Positions 34,047 to 43,652 are shown, counted from the stretch's first letter. The stretch is DNA of 64,000 nucleotides from Chitinophagaceae bacterium (GCA_024508725.1 JANINS010000003.1:992001-1056000), one strand, 5' to 3'. Program-made: numbers and translations. The notes: generated by a model from the letters alone, not told the origin.

Positions 34047-34823
34047 TTACAAATTTCCTCCGTTAACAACTCTGATCAATTCATCATGAATTTTTCCATT
34101 GGTAGCAATAATGCCGGGTTGGTATGGGTTATAATATTCTCCCTTCAAGTCGGTTACTTTTCCGCCTGCTTCTTCAACAATGATGAATCCTGCTGCACTA
34201 TCCCACGCATTGAGTTTGTGCTCATAAAACCCATCAAATCTTCCGGCAGCAACCCAACAAAGATCAATCGCAGCACTTCCCAATCTTCTTACTGGAATTC
34301 CTTTCCGAATGAACTTCTCGAACACCTGCAGCGGACCATTGGGCATATCGAGATACGTGTAAGGAAAGCCGGTTACCATGCAGCTTTTGATCAGATCCGC
34401 ATGGTTGCTCACTTGTATCTTCTTTTCATTCAATGTTGCTCCTTCTCCTCTCTCGGCAAAAAAGAGTTCATTTAAAAAAGGATTGTACACAGCACCAAGC
34501 ACCATTTTACCATCTTTCTCAATACCAATACTTACACAGCAGATAGGAATGCCGTTGGCATAATTCACGGTTCCATCAATAGGATCTATGATCCATTTGT
34601 ATGATGAATCCTGGACGATTTCGCCAGACTCTTCACTTAAAATATAATGATCAGGGAAAGATTCTTTGATCACACTGAAGATCACTTCTTCACTTTTATG
34701 ATCTACTTCGGTAACCAGGTTATTGATCCCTTCTTTATTACTGATGGTGAATGACCGGTCAATATTCTCCTTCAAAACTTTTCCTGCAGATTCAACTGCC
34801 CTGAGTAAAGTGGCTTTCAGCAT
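34047..34823 (-). CDS. suhB: Inositol-monophosphatase family protein, 258 aa
   Basis: Mg-dependent, Li-sensitive phosphomonoesterase. Motifs: LVTEVDHKSEEVI, LSEESGE (about 65), the metal-binding WIIDPIDGTVNYANG (about 78-92), and HKLNAWDSAAGFIIVEEAGG (about 210-230). The substrate may be inositol or fructose bisphosphate-type; members also act in RNA processing in other bacteria. A -7 box lies 4 bases before the ATG, so the message is probably leaderless. Its stop is one base from the thiL start. Confidence 0.92.
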   Translation of the reverse strand: MLKATLLRAVESAGKVLKENIDRSFTISNKEGINNLVTEVDHKSEEVIFSVIKESFPDHYILSEESGEIVQDSSYKWIIDPIDGTVNYANGIPICCVSIGIEKDGKMVLGAVYNPFLNELFFAERGEGATLNEKKIQVSNHADLIKSCMVTGFPYTYLDMPNGPLQVFEKFIRKGIPVRRLGSAAIDLCWVAAGRFDGFYEHKLNAWDSAAGFIIVEEAGGKVTDLKGEYYNPYQPGIIATNGKIHDELIRVVNGGNL

Positions 34824-34827
34824 ACAG

Positions 34828-34835
34828 CAAAAATA
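34828..34835 (-). promoter_or_regulatory. -7 box (TATTTTTG) of suhB
   Basis: Exact TAnnTTTG on the minus strand, ending 4 bases before the ATG at 34823. The transcript would start at or just before the ATG. Confidence 0.55.
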
Positions 34836-34896
34836 AGGAAAGGTTTATGCTGATGCTTGTTTGATTGTGAATGCTTTACTTTACGGACGTTTACCA

Positions 34897-36087
34897 ATGA
34901 AGCTGTCCGTCATTATTGTCAATTACAATGTAAAATACTTTTTGGAGCAGTGTCTTCATTCGGTTTTACGTGCTGTAGAAGATCTGAATGCCGAGATATT
35001 GGTGATTGATAACGCTTCATCCGACGGAAGTATTGATTATCTAAAGCCGCTTTTCCCCTCCGTTAATTTTATAGCCAGTTCAAAAAACCTGGGCTTTGGA
35101 AAGGCAAATAACCTTGCATTTCAACAGGCAAAAGGTGAATATATTTTGTTCTTAAATCCTGATACGATCGTACCCGAAGATTGTTTTAATAAATGCATCA
35201 ACTTTTTAGAACAACATTCAAAAGCCGGTGCTTTAGGTGTGAGAATGTTAGATGGTTCTGGCGATTTTCTCCCTGAAAGCAAACGATCTTTCCCTTCTAC
35301 TTCTGCTGCTTTTTTTAAAGCGATTGGTTTATCTGATGCATTTCAGCGATCCAAATTCTTTAATAAATATTCGCTGGGCTACCTCGATGAAAAACAAGAT
35401 CATCTTGTTGATGTACTTGCCGGTGCTTTTATGATGATCAGAAAAAAAGTATTGGAAAGCGTTGGTGGATTTGATGAACAGTTTTTTATGTATGGAGAAG
35501 ATATTGATCTAAGTTATCGGATCAGGAAAGCCGGTTTTGAAAACTGGTATTTGGCAGCAGCACCTATCATTCATTTTAAAGGAGAAAGCATGAAGAAGTG
35601 GTCTGCAGACCACGTGAAAGTTTTTTACGAAGCCATGATCGTATTTGTAAAGAAACATTACAATGGAAGTGGAGCCGGGCTATTGAGATTGATGTTGATC
35701 ACAGGCATCCGTGTAAAGTCGCTGGTCTCGCTATTGAAAGGTTCTGTTGTAAATAAATCAGATAAAAAAAGTTATTCCCTAAAAAATGTTGCTGTAATTG
35801 GTGGCGATAAAGACTTGAATGATTGTAAACAACTGATTCATTTAAAATATCCTGGACCAACCTTGTTCCGGTTTGATAAAGACATCGCCACATTAAAAGA
35901 ATTCTGTATTTCAAACAAAATTCAACAAGTTGTTTTCTGTTCATCCGTAGTAAGCTATACAACAGCGATTTCAATCATCCAGGAACTGGGAAGCAATTAT
36001 TCTTACCGTTTTCATGCAAACAATAGCTTAAGTATTGTTGGTAGCGATTCTAAATCAGAATTAGGAGAGTCTTTAGCATTCAACTAA
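34897..36087 (+). CDS. Family 2 glycosyltransferase with extra C-terminal domain, 396 aa
   Basis: Residues 1-260 are a GT2 (GT-A) fold: LSVIIVNYNVKYFLEQCL, AEILVIDNASSDGS (DxD-like nucleotide site), LGFGKANNLAFQQAKGEYILFLNPDT and GGFDEQFFMYGEDIDLSYRIRKAG. It resembles rhamnosyl- or WcaA-like transferases that build surface glycans. After residue 280 comes a further domain beginning YSLKNVAVIGGDKDLNDCKQ, with alternating strands and helices, perhaps a Rossmann-like module of unknown role. The ATG at 34897 is used; a TTG at 34861 would add 12 residues. Intergenic gap of 75 bases to the GH3 gene. Confidence 0.9.
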   Translation: MKLSVIIVNYNVKYFLEQCLHSVLRAVEDLNAEILVIDNASSDGSIDYLKPLFPSVNFIASSKNLGFGKANNLAFQQAKGEYILFLNPDTIVPEDCFNKCINFLEQHSKAGALGVRMLDGSGDFLPESKRSFPSTSAAFFKAIGLSDAFQRSKFFNKYSLGYLDEKQDHLVDVLAGAFMMIRKKVLESVGGFDEQFFMYGEDIDLSYRIRKAGFENWYLAAAPIIHFKGESMKKWSADHVKVFYEAMIVFVKKHYNGSGAGLLRLMLITGIRVKSLVSLLKGSVVNKSDKKSYSLKNVAVIGGDKDLNDCKQLIHLKYPGPTLFRFDKDIATLKEFCISNKIQQVVFCSSVVSYTTAISIIQELGSNYSYRFHANNSLSIVGSDSKSELGESLAFN

Positions 36088-36162
36088 TTGCTGCTTGCTT
36101 ATTCATTCTTCACAACTGTTTATCCTTCTCTTTTACTAGCTTCGTGACTTCTAAATGCAACT

Positions 36163-37689
36163 ATGGCGATATTCGAGATATCTCTTCCAAGATCTGTAGG
36201 TAAAGCCTTAGGACTTCCTGAAAAAAGTCCGAGAAGACAACAGGTCAAAATATTGAAGAAATTGTTGCGTAAAGCACGGTTCACTGAATTTGGACAGCAG
36301 TATAGATTTGATGAGATACTGATGACGAAAGATCCATCAAAAAAATTCCAGGAACTTGTTCCTACTTATAATTACTCCAAAATACATAAGGATTGGTGGT
36401 ATAAAACACTCGAGGGTTCTCCTGATGTTTGCTGGCCAGGCAAGATCAAATATTATGCACTCAGCAGCGGAACAAGTGAAGCTGCCAGCAAGTACATTCC
36501 CATCACGAAAGATTTGCTCAAGGGCAATAAAATGGTGATGATCAAACAACTCCTTAGCCTGAGACATTACGAGGATATTCCACTTAACTCAATAGGTAAA
36601 GGCTGGTTAATGTTGGGTGGTAGTACTGACTTGCAAAAAGGTGGTGATTATTATGCCGGAGATCTGAGTGGTATTACCGCCAAGAAAGCTCCATTCTGGT
36701 TTCAGCCATTTTATAAGCCAGGGAAAAAGATTGCAAGGCAAAAAGATTGGAACCTGAAATTAGAAGAGATCGTTGCGAAAGCACCTGAATGGGATATCGG
36801 GTTTGTAGTTGGTGTACCTGCATGGATACAGATGTGTATGGAAATGGTGATACAGCGTTACAATCTTAAAAATATTCATGAGATCTGGCCCAACCTTGCA
36901 TTTTTTGTTCATGGTGGCGTGAGTTTCGAGCCATATAAAAAAGGTTTCGAAAAGCTGTTGGGCAAACCACTTATTTATATCGAGACATATTTAGCGAGTG
37001 AAGGTTTTATCGCTTACCAGGATCGTCAGTATGCAAAAGGAATGAGGCTGGTAACGAATGAACATATCTTCTTCGAGTTTGTTCCGTTTGACGATAAGAA
37101 TTTTGATGCTGATGGTGAGCTGATAGAAGATCCGCAATCGTTCCTGATCGATGAAATAGAAGAAGGAAAAGATTATGCGATACTGCTCAGCACTTCAGCC
37201 GGAGCTTGGCGTTATTTAATTGGAGATACAATTCGTTTGGTTGATCGTGAAAGAAACGAGATCATCATCACCGGAAGAACGAAACATTTTCTCAGCCTTG
37301 TTGGTGAACACCTGAGTGTTGACAATATGAACAAGGCCATTAAAACGGTGAGTGAAGAGATGAACATCTGCATTCCCGAATACACCGTTGTGGGTGAACC
37401 TCACGGAAATTTCTTTGCTCATCACTGGTATGTTGCCTGCAATGAAAATGTAAATGTTGAAGAGCTCAGATCAAAGATCGATATGAAGCTTTGCGAATTG
37501 AACGATGATTATGCCGTTGAAAGAAAAAGTGCATTGAAGGATGTATATCTTGATGTGTTACCGGAAGACAGGTTCATGGGCTTCATGGAAGCAAAAGGTA
37601 AAGTAGGAGGCCAACATAAATTTCCAAGAGTCTTGAAAGGAAAGATGCTGGAAGACTGGAACAAATACCTGAAAGGAGAACTTACATAA
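36163..37689 (+). CDS. GH3-family acyl-acid-amido synthetase-like protein, 508 aa
   Basis: The sequence matches the GH3 adenylating family: ATP-binding YYALSSGTSEAASKYIPIT (about 104-122), FFVHGGVSFEPYKKGFE (about 247-263), YIETYLASEGFIAYQD (about 273-288) and DTIRLVDRERNEIIITGRTKHFLSLVGEHLS (about 355-385). In plants GH3 proteins conjugate auxin or jasmonate to amino acids; bacterial homologues are common in Bacteroidota but uncharacterised, and probably adenylate an organic acid and pass it to an amine. Substrate unknown. It precedes a LysE-type exporter, which might export the product; that is inference. Confidence 0.9.
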   Translation: MAIFEISLPRSVGKALGLPEKSPRRQQVKILKKLLRKARFTEFGQQYRFDEILMTKDPSKKFQELVPTYNYSKIHKDWWYKTLEGSPDVCWPGKIKYYALSSGTSEAASKYIPITKDLLKGNKMVMIKQLLSLRHYEDIPLNSIGKGWLMLGGSTDLQKGGDYYAGDLSGITAKKAPFWFQPFYKPGKKIARQKDWNLKLEEIVAKAPEWDIGFVVGVPAWIQMCMEMVIQRYNLKNIHEIWPNLAFFVHGGVSFEPYKKGFEKLLGKPLIYIETYLASEGFIAYQDRQYAKGMRLVTNEHIFFEFVPFDDKNFDADGELIEDPQSFLIDEIEEGKDYAILLSTSAGAWRYLIGDTIRLVDRERNEIIITGRTKHFLSLVGEHLSVDNMNKAIKTVSEEMNICIPEYTVVGEPHGNFFAHHWYVACNENVNVEELRSKIDMKLCELNDDYAVERKSALKDVYLDVLPEDRFMGFMEAKGKVGGQHKFPRVLKGKMLEDWNKYLKGELT

Positions 37690-37717
37690 TAGCTATATTA
37701 GCGAATAACAATTTCTG

Positions 37718-38353
37718 ATGATCGCTGCCCTGTTGAAAGGAATTGCTTTAGGTTTCATGCTGAGTATTTCAGTTGGGCCTGTTATCTTCTCTATCATCAA
37801 ACAAAGCATTAATAATGGGCACAAAGGTGGATTTGCATTTGTTGCCGGCGTAAGTCTTAGTGATATTACACTTGTTATCATCAGCCAGCTTTTTACTGAG
37901 CTGTTCAGAAGCCTGCTCGATTATAAAACACAGATCGGTGTTGGTGGAAGTATTCTTCTTATCATCCTGGGTGTATATGTTTTCTTCTTCAAAAAAGTTA
38001 AGGTAAACGAAGAAGGAGTGCATGTAATTAAAATGCGAAAGCGGGACATGTTTCGTACTGCCATATCAGGCTATTTCATGAATACACTTAATCCCAGTGT
38101 GATCGCATTCTGGTTACTGATCGCAACATCTGTTGTGGATCTTTCTATCAATTACCGGATCATTATGTTTACTACTTGTTTGATCTTTGTTTTAGCTGCA
38201 GACGTAGCCAAAGTATTACTGGCAGGCAGGTTAAGAAAAAAGCTCACACCGCATAATATTCATCTCATTAACAAGCTTTCGGGATTGATACTTGTGGGAT
38301 TTGGAATTGCACTGATCATCGGTACTTTGTTTTACGGAGATAAAATCAATTGA
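37718..38353 (+). CDS. LysE family amino-acid exporter, 211 aa
   Basis: Six predicted transmembrane helices. The LysE signature is visible: KGIALGFMLSISVGPVIFSIIKQSINNGHKGGFAFVAGVSLSDI (residues 6-49) with the SVGP motif, and later YFMNTLNPSVIAFWLLIAT (about 113-131). LysE-like proteins export amino acids or homoserine lactones. It ends 4 bases before mtgA on the same strand and follows GH3 by 28 bases, so the three could be one transcript. Confidence 0.9.
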   Translation: MIAALLKGIALGFMLSISVGPVIFSIIKQSINNGHKGGFAFVAGVSLSDITLVIISQLFTELFRSLLDYKTQIGVGGSILLIILGVYVFFFKKVKVNEEGVHVIKMRKRDMFRTAISGYFMNTLNPSVIAFWLLIATSVVDLSINYRIIMFTTCLIFVLAADVAKVLLAGRLRKKLTPHNIHLINKLSGLILVGFGIALIIGTLFYGDKIN

Positions 38354-38357
38354 TTGA

Positions 38358-39083
38358 ATGGCTGTGAAAAAAAGATTCAAGGTTCGTAAGTTCTGGAAAA
38401 GGACACTGCGGATACTGCTTTTTATGTTCATCTCCTCAACCATTTATGTGATCATTTGTAAATGGGTAATGCCTCCAATCACTATTACGCAGATCTCTAA
38501 CTCTTTTTCATACGGATTAAAACGAGATTATGTAAGCTGGGATTCCATTTCACCCAATGTAAAGCTTGCTGCTTTTGCAAGTGAAGATCAAATGTTTCTA
38601 GAGCATAGTGGGATAGATTGGAATGCGATAGAAAAAAGTTTCGAAGAGCCAAAGAATAAAAAGAAGAAGCGTAAAAGAATAAAAGGAGGTGGAGCAAGTA
38701 CGATCTCGCAGCAAACTGCAAAAAATGTTTTCCTTTGGCAGGGCAGCGGCGTATCGAGATACATCAGGAAAGCACCGGAGTTTTATTTTACAAAACTGAT
38801 CGAATGGACCTGGAGTAAGAAAAGGATCCTGGAAGTGTATTTAAATACTATTGAAATGGGACCAGGCATTTTTGGAATTGAAGCTGCAGCACAGGCATAT
38901 TATAAAAAGCCGGCAAAAAATCTTACGAGAGCTGAAGCTGCTGCTATTATTGCATGTTTACCCAATCCTAAAAAATATACAGTAGTTCCCCAAAGTAGAT
39001 GGGTTAGATGGAAGAGTGGCTTTATCCTGAAACAGATGTACAATATTCAGGATGATGCAGACATTCAGGAATTGATCAAATGA
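38358..39083 (+). CDS. mtgA: Monofunctional biosynthetic peptidoglycan transglycosylase, 241 aa
   Basis: MtgA polymerises lipid II into glycan strands at the inner membrane. One N-terminal transmembrane helix (FMFISSTIYVIICKW) is followed by a GT51 domain: ASEDQMFLEHSGIDWNAI (catalytic Glu, about 75-92), GGASTISQQTAKNVFLW (about 112-128), RILEVYLNTIEMGPGIFGIEAAAQAYYKKPAKNLTRAEAAAIIACLPNPKKY. A run of Lys/Arg (KNKKKKRKRIKGG) is inserted before GGAST. No transpeptidase domain. The last 19 bases overlap the convergent nadR-like gene. Confidence 0.95.
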   Translation: MAVKKRFKVRKFWKRTLRILLFMFISSTIYVIICKWVMPPITITQISNSFSYGLKRDYVSWDSISPNVKLAAFASEDQMFLEHSGIDWNAIEKSFEEPKNKKKKRKRIKGGGASTISQQTAKNVFLWQGSGVSRYIRKAPEFYFTKLIEWTWSKKRILEVYLNTIEMGPGIFGIEAAAQAYYKKPAKNLTRAEAAAIIACLPNPKKYTVVPQSRWVRWKSGFILKQMYNIQDDADIQELIK

Positions 39084-39589
39084 TCTACAGCATCTATAGC
39101 TTTCTTCATTCTTTCATCATAAGAACCGGAGATGTTTATCCATGGAGTGGATTGGTTCACCATTAATTCTTTATACATCCTGTACAACTCCTTTCTTGGT
39201 TGCTCATCAGGATATTCTCTCAGTGGATCATAAGACCATGGAAGATCGATATCGCAAAGCAAATAAAGATCATACTTACGCTCTACTATCTGGTCGAGTA
39301 TAAACTGATGGCATTTATTGAATACAAACTCACACCATACCTGCATCACATACATATTGGTATCAATAAAAAGAAGATCATTTGATGCTTTTGTAGTTGC
39401 TATTTCTTCCAGCTCAAGCTGACCCTTTGCTATGGTGAGCAAATTCTCGTAAGAATAATCTTTGCCATGTTCATTCAGGTATTCTCTTGCATACTCTTCG
39501 CACCATACTGTTTTATAATGCTCTGCAAGCTGTTTACACAATGTGCTTTTACCTGTTGATTCCGGACCTATAACAACAATCTTCTTCAT
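39065..39589 (-). CDS. NadR-like nicotinamide riboside kinase (AAA-type), 174 aa
   Basis: Walker A GPESTGKST (about residues 8-16), then VWCEEYAREYLNEHG and LFIDTNMYVMQVW, and a closing LLCDIDLPWSYDPLREYPDEQPRKELY, all as in the ribosylnicotinamide kinase domain of NadR. It lacks the NadR adenylyltransferase and repressor domains. The ATG at 39589 overlaps the PnuC stop by 4 bases (ATGA), a classic coupled operon. PnuC imports nicotinamide riboside and the kinase traps it as NMN. A start at 39616 would add nine residues. Overlaps mtgA 3' end by 19 bases. Confidence 0.9.
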   Translation of the reverse strand: MKKIVVIGPESTGKSTLCKQLAEHYKTVWCEEYAREYLNEHGKDYSYENLLTIAKGQLELEEIATTKASNDLLFIDTNMYVMQVWCEFVFNKCHQFILDQIVERKYDLYLLCDIDLPWSYDPLREYPDEQPRKELYRMYKELMVNQSTPWINISGSYDERMKKAIDAVDHLINS

Positions 39590-40206
39590 ACTATTTGTTT
39601 CGCTCTTTTGCTCCATTCAAATAACCCCCAGAAAGCAAATACCAGCAATACAATATAATACACACTGGTGAATGTGTATTGCTTCACAAAATACAATGGT
39701 ATAGAAGCAATATTCGTTGCGATCCACCAATACCAGCTTTCTACTTTTTTCTTAGCCATTAACCACATTCCTGTGTAGGCTGTGGCACTTGCAAAAGCAT
39801 CGGCCCAGGGAATTGCACCATCAGCAAATGCTTTCTTTAAATAGGTGAGTGCAACGAAAATGCTGATGTAAAATGCAGTAAAAAAGAGTAATTGTTGAAT
39901 CCATTCCTTTTTATTCGAGAAGCTGATATTTATTACATGATGTTGCTGCTGGTCTTTTTTGCTCCATAATATCCAGCCATAGACGCTCATAATCGTATAA
40001 TAAAGATTCACACTGGCTTCACCCAATAAATGTCCATCTATACTTATGTAGATGTAAATAATGGTATTGATCAATCCCACAGGATATACCAGGATATTTT
40101 CTTTTCTGCTGTACCAAACACTTAACCATCCTGCAAACACAGCAATGTACTCATACCATGTGGTGTGCTGCATTCCGGTTAAGAAATTATTCCAGATCTC
40201 ATTCAT
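39586..40206 (-). CDS. pnuC: Nicotinamide riboside transporter PnuC, 206 aa
   Basis: Seven-helix SWEET-like fold expected: EYIAVFAGWLSVWYSRKENILVYPVGLINTIIYIYISI near the N-terminus, then YYTIMSVYGWILWSKK, and the conserved WYWWIATNIASIPLYFVKQYTFTSVYYIVLLVFAFWGLFEW toward the end. It imports nicotinamide riboside by facilitated diffusion, driven by phosphorylation. The coupled kinase gene strongly supports this substrate rather than thiamine. The leader upstream (40207-40249) shows no TPP-type riboswitch elements. Confidence 0.92.
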   Translation of the reverse strand: MNEIWNNFLTGMQHTTWYEYIAVFAGWLSVWYSRKENILVYPVGLINTIIYIYISIDGHLLGEASVNLYYTIMSVYGWILWSKKDQQQHHVINISFSNKKEWIQQLLFFTAFYISIFVALTYLKKAFADGAIPWADAFASATAYTGMWLMAKKKVESWYWWIATNIASIPLYFVKQYTFTSVYYIVLLVFAFWGLFEWSKRAKQIV

Positions 40207-40249
40207 GTTGATGGTGAAGATATTTATCGCTGGTTAATTGCTAAAATGA

Positions 40250-40276
40250 AAAAGCTGCCCGATGTGGGCAGCTTTT
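40250..40276 (-). terminator. Terminator of the metalloprotease gene
   Basis: AAAAGCTGCCC pairs with GGGCAGCTTTT around GATGT. On the minus strand it is 23 bases beyond the stop of the 1117-aa gene. Confidence 0.85.
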
Positions 40277-40298
40277 CAAATAGATACAATAGAACCTA

Positions 40299-43200
40299 TT
40301 ATTGTTTGATAAACTTGGTATAAGCAATGTTTCCTTCAGCATCAACGTACTTCAACATATACATTCCCTGTGCTAAAGTTGAGATATTAATGGTTTCAAT
40401 ATTTCTTCCGGTGGTAACATTGATCCTTTCAGCTTTAAGAACTGATCCTTTGCTATCGATCACCTGCACTTCAAGTTTTCCGGATCTTACCGCTGTATAT
40501 TCAATATTCAGTTGATCTTTTGCAGGGTTAGGATAGATAAGCATCATGCCGGCACCTTTTTCAAAATTCACTGCAGCAGTGTTGCTGTAAATGAACTTTC
40601 CATCAAGATCAATTTGTTTGATGCGATAATAATTCCATCCTTTTATCGGGTTTGCATCAACAAAATTATAGTTAAGCTGGCTGTTGCTGTTTCCGGCAGC
40701 TTTTACATTGCCAATTTGTGTATCGAAATCTGAACCATTTGCAGAACGCTGAACCAGGAAGTGGCTGCTATTCTGTTCTGAGGCTGTACCCCAATCCAAA
40801 GCAACTTTTTCACCTTGCTTACGAGCTTTCAATGCAGTGAACTGTACAGGGAACGTTCCGGTAACATTCACTGTTACAGCGTTCCTGCTCAGGTCGGCAC
40901 AGAAAGTAGAAGGATTGTTTTGAATTTGCGTTGCGAGTGCATTAAAGCTTCCTCCAACATAAGAATTCAAATTCGAGATAGATGTAGAATAAGAAATGCC
41001 ATAAACAGTGTATTGTCCGGCAGGGAATGTTGTGCTGTTTGTAAGATTGGATGTACTGCTGATCGCTACGATGTTTCCTGTTGAATTATTCACGATCACA
41101 TACGCATAATTAAATCCTGCTCCCGGATTTGAATATTGCTCCCCAATCTGGTAAGCAACTCCGCCAACACCATTGGTTATATTCATTTTATAAGTTGCCG
41201 GAAGTGTAGGAGTGGTGTTACTGAATGTTCCGATATTTAAAACATACGTAGTGCCTGCAGTTAATGCCCTGGACATGCTTGCATTTAAAGTAACATTTCC
41301 TGAGCCCGGCCAGGTGGCAGTTGAGGTAAGAAAATTAGTACATACACTGTTGGGATTAAAGCTGGTAGTATACAAATTAGCTAATACAGGTGTACTTGTA
41401 CTAAAGCTAAAAGTATAGGTTCCACTTACTGATACCTGGAAAGCATAAGAATGATATTGAAATTGGTTAAGTGAAGCACTTTGACAACTATTGCTATTTG
41501 TATTTAAGAAAGATAAACTTGCATAAGGCTCTACACCGGTAAGCGTTCCGGCAGCAACGAAACTTCCGTATGTTGGGCTTAGATTCAGATTCAGCGCTGA
41601 ATTACCGGCTTGTGCACTAACTGAAGTTGATGGTGTAACTGTTGCACCTACTGCGCTACAAGCTGAGTTAATGGTGATTACACCGTCTTTATCATTCACA
41701 TCAAAAAAGATATTGCCAACGGCCTTTACCATTATTCTTCCATTAGTAGTGCGTAAGTTGGGTATCGTAATCGTTTCCGAACCATCATTTGGAGTGGAAG
41801 CTACAATTGTGTAAGGGAACGTTAGTCCGCCATCAGTTGAAAACAGGATAGAAACATTTGCACAGTTTACAGGAGCAGCATTTGTTCCGGCGACACTCCA
41901 TGTGATCGTTTTTTGATTCGTGCCATTTGCCACCCATGTTTCAGCTCCCCACTGAGACGTAATTGCAAAAGGTCCAGATCCTCCATCTACAGATACAGTT
42001 ACATCGTCCGAACAAACTCCACCACCGCCATTTCTGTTATCTCTCGCTGTAAGAGTAAAATTCAAAGTCTGAGCCGTAGCTGGTAAAATTTCACCAATGA
42101 CTGTAACATCATTTACCAGGTCTGATAATCTTGGGAAATAGCGAACCGGTGTAAGTGTTGGATTGAATGATCTGAAATACGGTTTGTTTCCTGAATTCCA
42201 GTTGCCTCCTGAAGAACCGGGATCTATCTCTTCCCAACTATAAGTAAGCACTTCGCTATTGTTTGCATCAGTAGCAGACCCCGTTAATACAAACGGAGTA
42301 GACTTCGGAATGGTGTAATTCGGGCCAGCGTTTACTACAGGAATAGCATTGCCTGTGCTTGTTGGTGTACCACAGGTAGCTCCAACACCTGAAAGGAATG
42401 ATCTGATCTCTGCCTGGCTTACTGTATGAAAAAATGGAATACTATGGCTTTGAAGATTCTGTGCACCACAAATTCCGGCATATGCCATAATCGTAACACC
42501 ACTACCCGGTTCTACCGAAGTTGAACCATTCCGGTTTCCGGCATCACAGGTTCCAGACGAATTAACTGCATTGAATGTATGATTGCCGCCAAACTGGTGA
42601 CCCATTTCATGAGCAACAAAATCAACGTCATAAGCATCTCCTGTAGGAGGAACGCTACCTGTAACACCTCTTGCCTTTCCACTACTTACACATACACTTC
42701 CTCTTTGAGCCAATCCTCCGGCTCCGGTGCTGAATGTGTGGCCAATATCATAATTGCCATTGCCTATAACACTATCAATAACAGTCTGACTTCTATTGAT
42801 AAGTGTAGGAGCATCACCATTTGCATAACTAGAAAATGGGGTAGTTTGACTTAGATATAATATTTGATTATTATTTGCTATCAACGATAACCTGACAGCA
42901 ATTTCTTTCTCATAAATACCATTCACTCGGTTTACGGTAGTAGTAACATTCGATAATATTTGTCCAACTGTTGTGGCTCCAAGTGATGCTGCATACTGAC
43001 CAGTTGTAGCAACTGCTAATCTGTATGTTCTTAATGTACCACCATAACAAGGTGTTACAGCAGTTCTTGCGGCAAGACCTGAAGAACTGATATTCCTAAG
43101 TTGTTCCTCAACATATCCTTGCTCTACATGAGTTTTGGTATTGGTTAGATCTTTTTTGAAATAAGACATGTACTGCGTTTTCTCTCCGTTGATATATGGA

Positions 43201-43652
43201 TCTACATAATAATTACCAGCATCAAGTGGAGATAATACCTGGACATGTAATCCGTATTCTGTCCAATCCATTTTTAGAGTGGCTGTTTTGTCATCAACTC
43301 CCTGCCCACTATACGTTTTAATATTAGGGAATTGAGCAGCCAATGCTGCTTCCATCATAGGTGATTCAACAACAGCAAATCTTGCGGTCTTTCCATCAGG
43401 CATTGGAAAAGCTAACACCAACGGTGATACTTCTGCTGCTTTCGAAAACTCCATCGGAGCAGTAGCCAATGCAGCTTTCAAAGCAAGTGTATCAATAGTA
43501 AATGATCTGAATTTTTCGGGCTTGATCAATCGTTTTGACTCCGGACCATCGAAGCTGCTTAATTCAGCATCTCTCCAAAAATTCTGTGCTTGTACATCAG
43601 CAAAAAATAATACTGCCAGCATCGGCAACAGTCGACGTAAAAATTTTGACAT
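40299..43652 (-). CDS. Secreted reprolysin-like (M12B) zinc metalloprotease with T9SS sorting domain, 1117 aa
   Basis: A signal peptide (about 1-24, ends DVQAQ) leads to a propeptide-like region. The catalytic part has the metzincin motif AHEMGHQFGGNHTFN (about 350-364), with three His and the Met-turn region VTIMAYAG. Ig-like and PKD-like repeats follow (for example VNAGPNYTIPKSTPFVLTGSATDANN). The C-terminus is an FnIII-like unit (EKVALDWGTASEQNSSHFLVQRS) and a T9SS type A domain (YPNPAKDQLNIEYTA ... TLAQGMYMLKYVD ... FIKQ). It is predicted to be exported by T9SS and to digest extracellular protein. The ATG at 43652 is used; two codons upstream is a TTG. Confidence 0.92.
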   Translation of the reverse strand: MSKFLRRLLPMLAVLFFADVQAQNFWRDAELSSFDGPESKRLIKPEKFRSFTIDTLALKAALATAPMEFSKAAEVSPLVLAFPMPDGKTARFAVVESPMMEAALAAQFPNIKTYSGQGVDDKTATLKMDWTEYGLHVQVLSPLDAGNYYVDPYINGEKTQYMSYFKKDLTNTKTHVEQGYVEEQLRNISSSGLAARTAVTPCYGGTLRTYRLAVATTGQYAASLGATTVGQILSNVTTTVNRVNGIYEKEIAVRLSLIANNNQILYLSQTTPFSSYANGDAPTLINRSQTVIDSVIGNGNYDIGHTFSTGAGGLAQRGSVCVSSGKARGVTGSVPPTGDAYDVDFVAHEMGHQFGGNHTFNAVNSSGTCDAGNRNGSTSVEPGSGVTIMAYAGICGAQNLQSHSIPFFHTVSQAEIRSFLSGVGATCGTPTSTGNAIPVVNAGPNYTIPKSTPFVLTGSATDANNSEVLTYSWEEIDPGSSGGNWNSGNKPYFRSFNPTLTPVRYFPRLSDLVNDVTVIGEILPATAQTLNFTLTARDNRNGGGGVCSDDVTVSVDGGSGPFAITSQWGAETWVANGTNQKTITWSVAGTNAAPVNCANVSILFSTDGGLTFPYTIVASTPNDGSETITIPNLRTTNGRIMVKAVGNIFFDVNDKDGVITINSACSAVGATVTPSTSVSAQAGNSALNLNLSPTYGSFVAAGTLTGVEPYASLSFLNTNSNSCQSASLNQFQYHSYAFQVSVSGTYTFSFSTSTPVLANLYTTSFNPNSVCTNFLTSTATWPGSGNVTLNASMSRALTAGTTYVLNIGTFSNTTPTLPATYKMNITNGVGGVAYQIGEQYSNPGAGFNYAYVIVNNSTGNIVAISSTSNLTNSTTFPAGQYTVYGISYSTSISNLNSYVGGSFNALATQIQNNPSTFCADLSRNAVTVNVTGTFPVQFTALKARKQGEKVALDWGTASEQNSSHFLVQRSANGSDFDTQIGNVKAAGNSNSQLNYNFVDANPIKGWNYYRIKQIDLDGKFIYSNTAAVNFEKGAGMMLIYPNPAKDQLNIEYTAVRSGKLEVQVIDSKGSVLKAERINVTTGRNIETINISTLAQGMYMLKYVDAEGNIAYTKFIKQ

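Noticed and set aside
35599-35616. CCACGTGAAA core inside the glycosyltransferase gene as a third parS site
   Set aside because: Only about 10 of 16 positions match and it is in coding DNA, so chance is the better explanation.
40207-40249. TPP or NAD riboswitch in front of pnuC
   Set aside because: The gap is too short and shows none of the conserved riboswitch cores; the coupled kinase gene already explains the operon.
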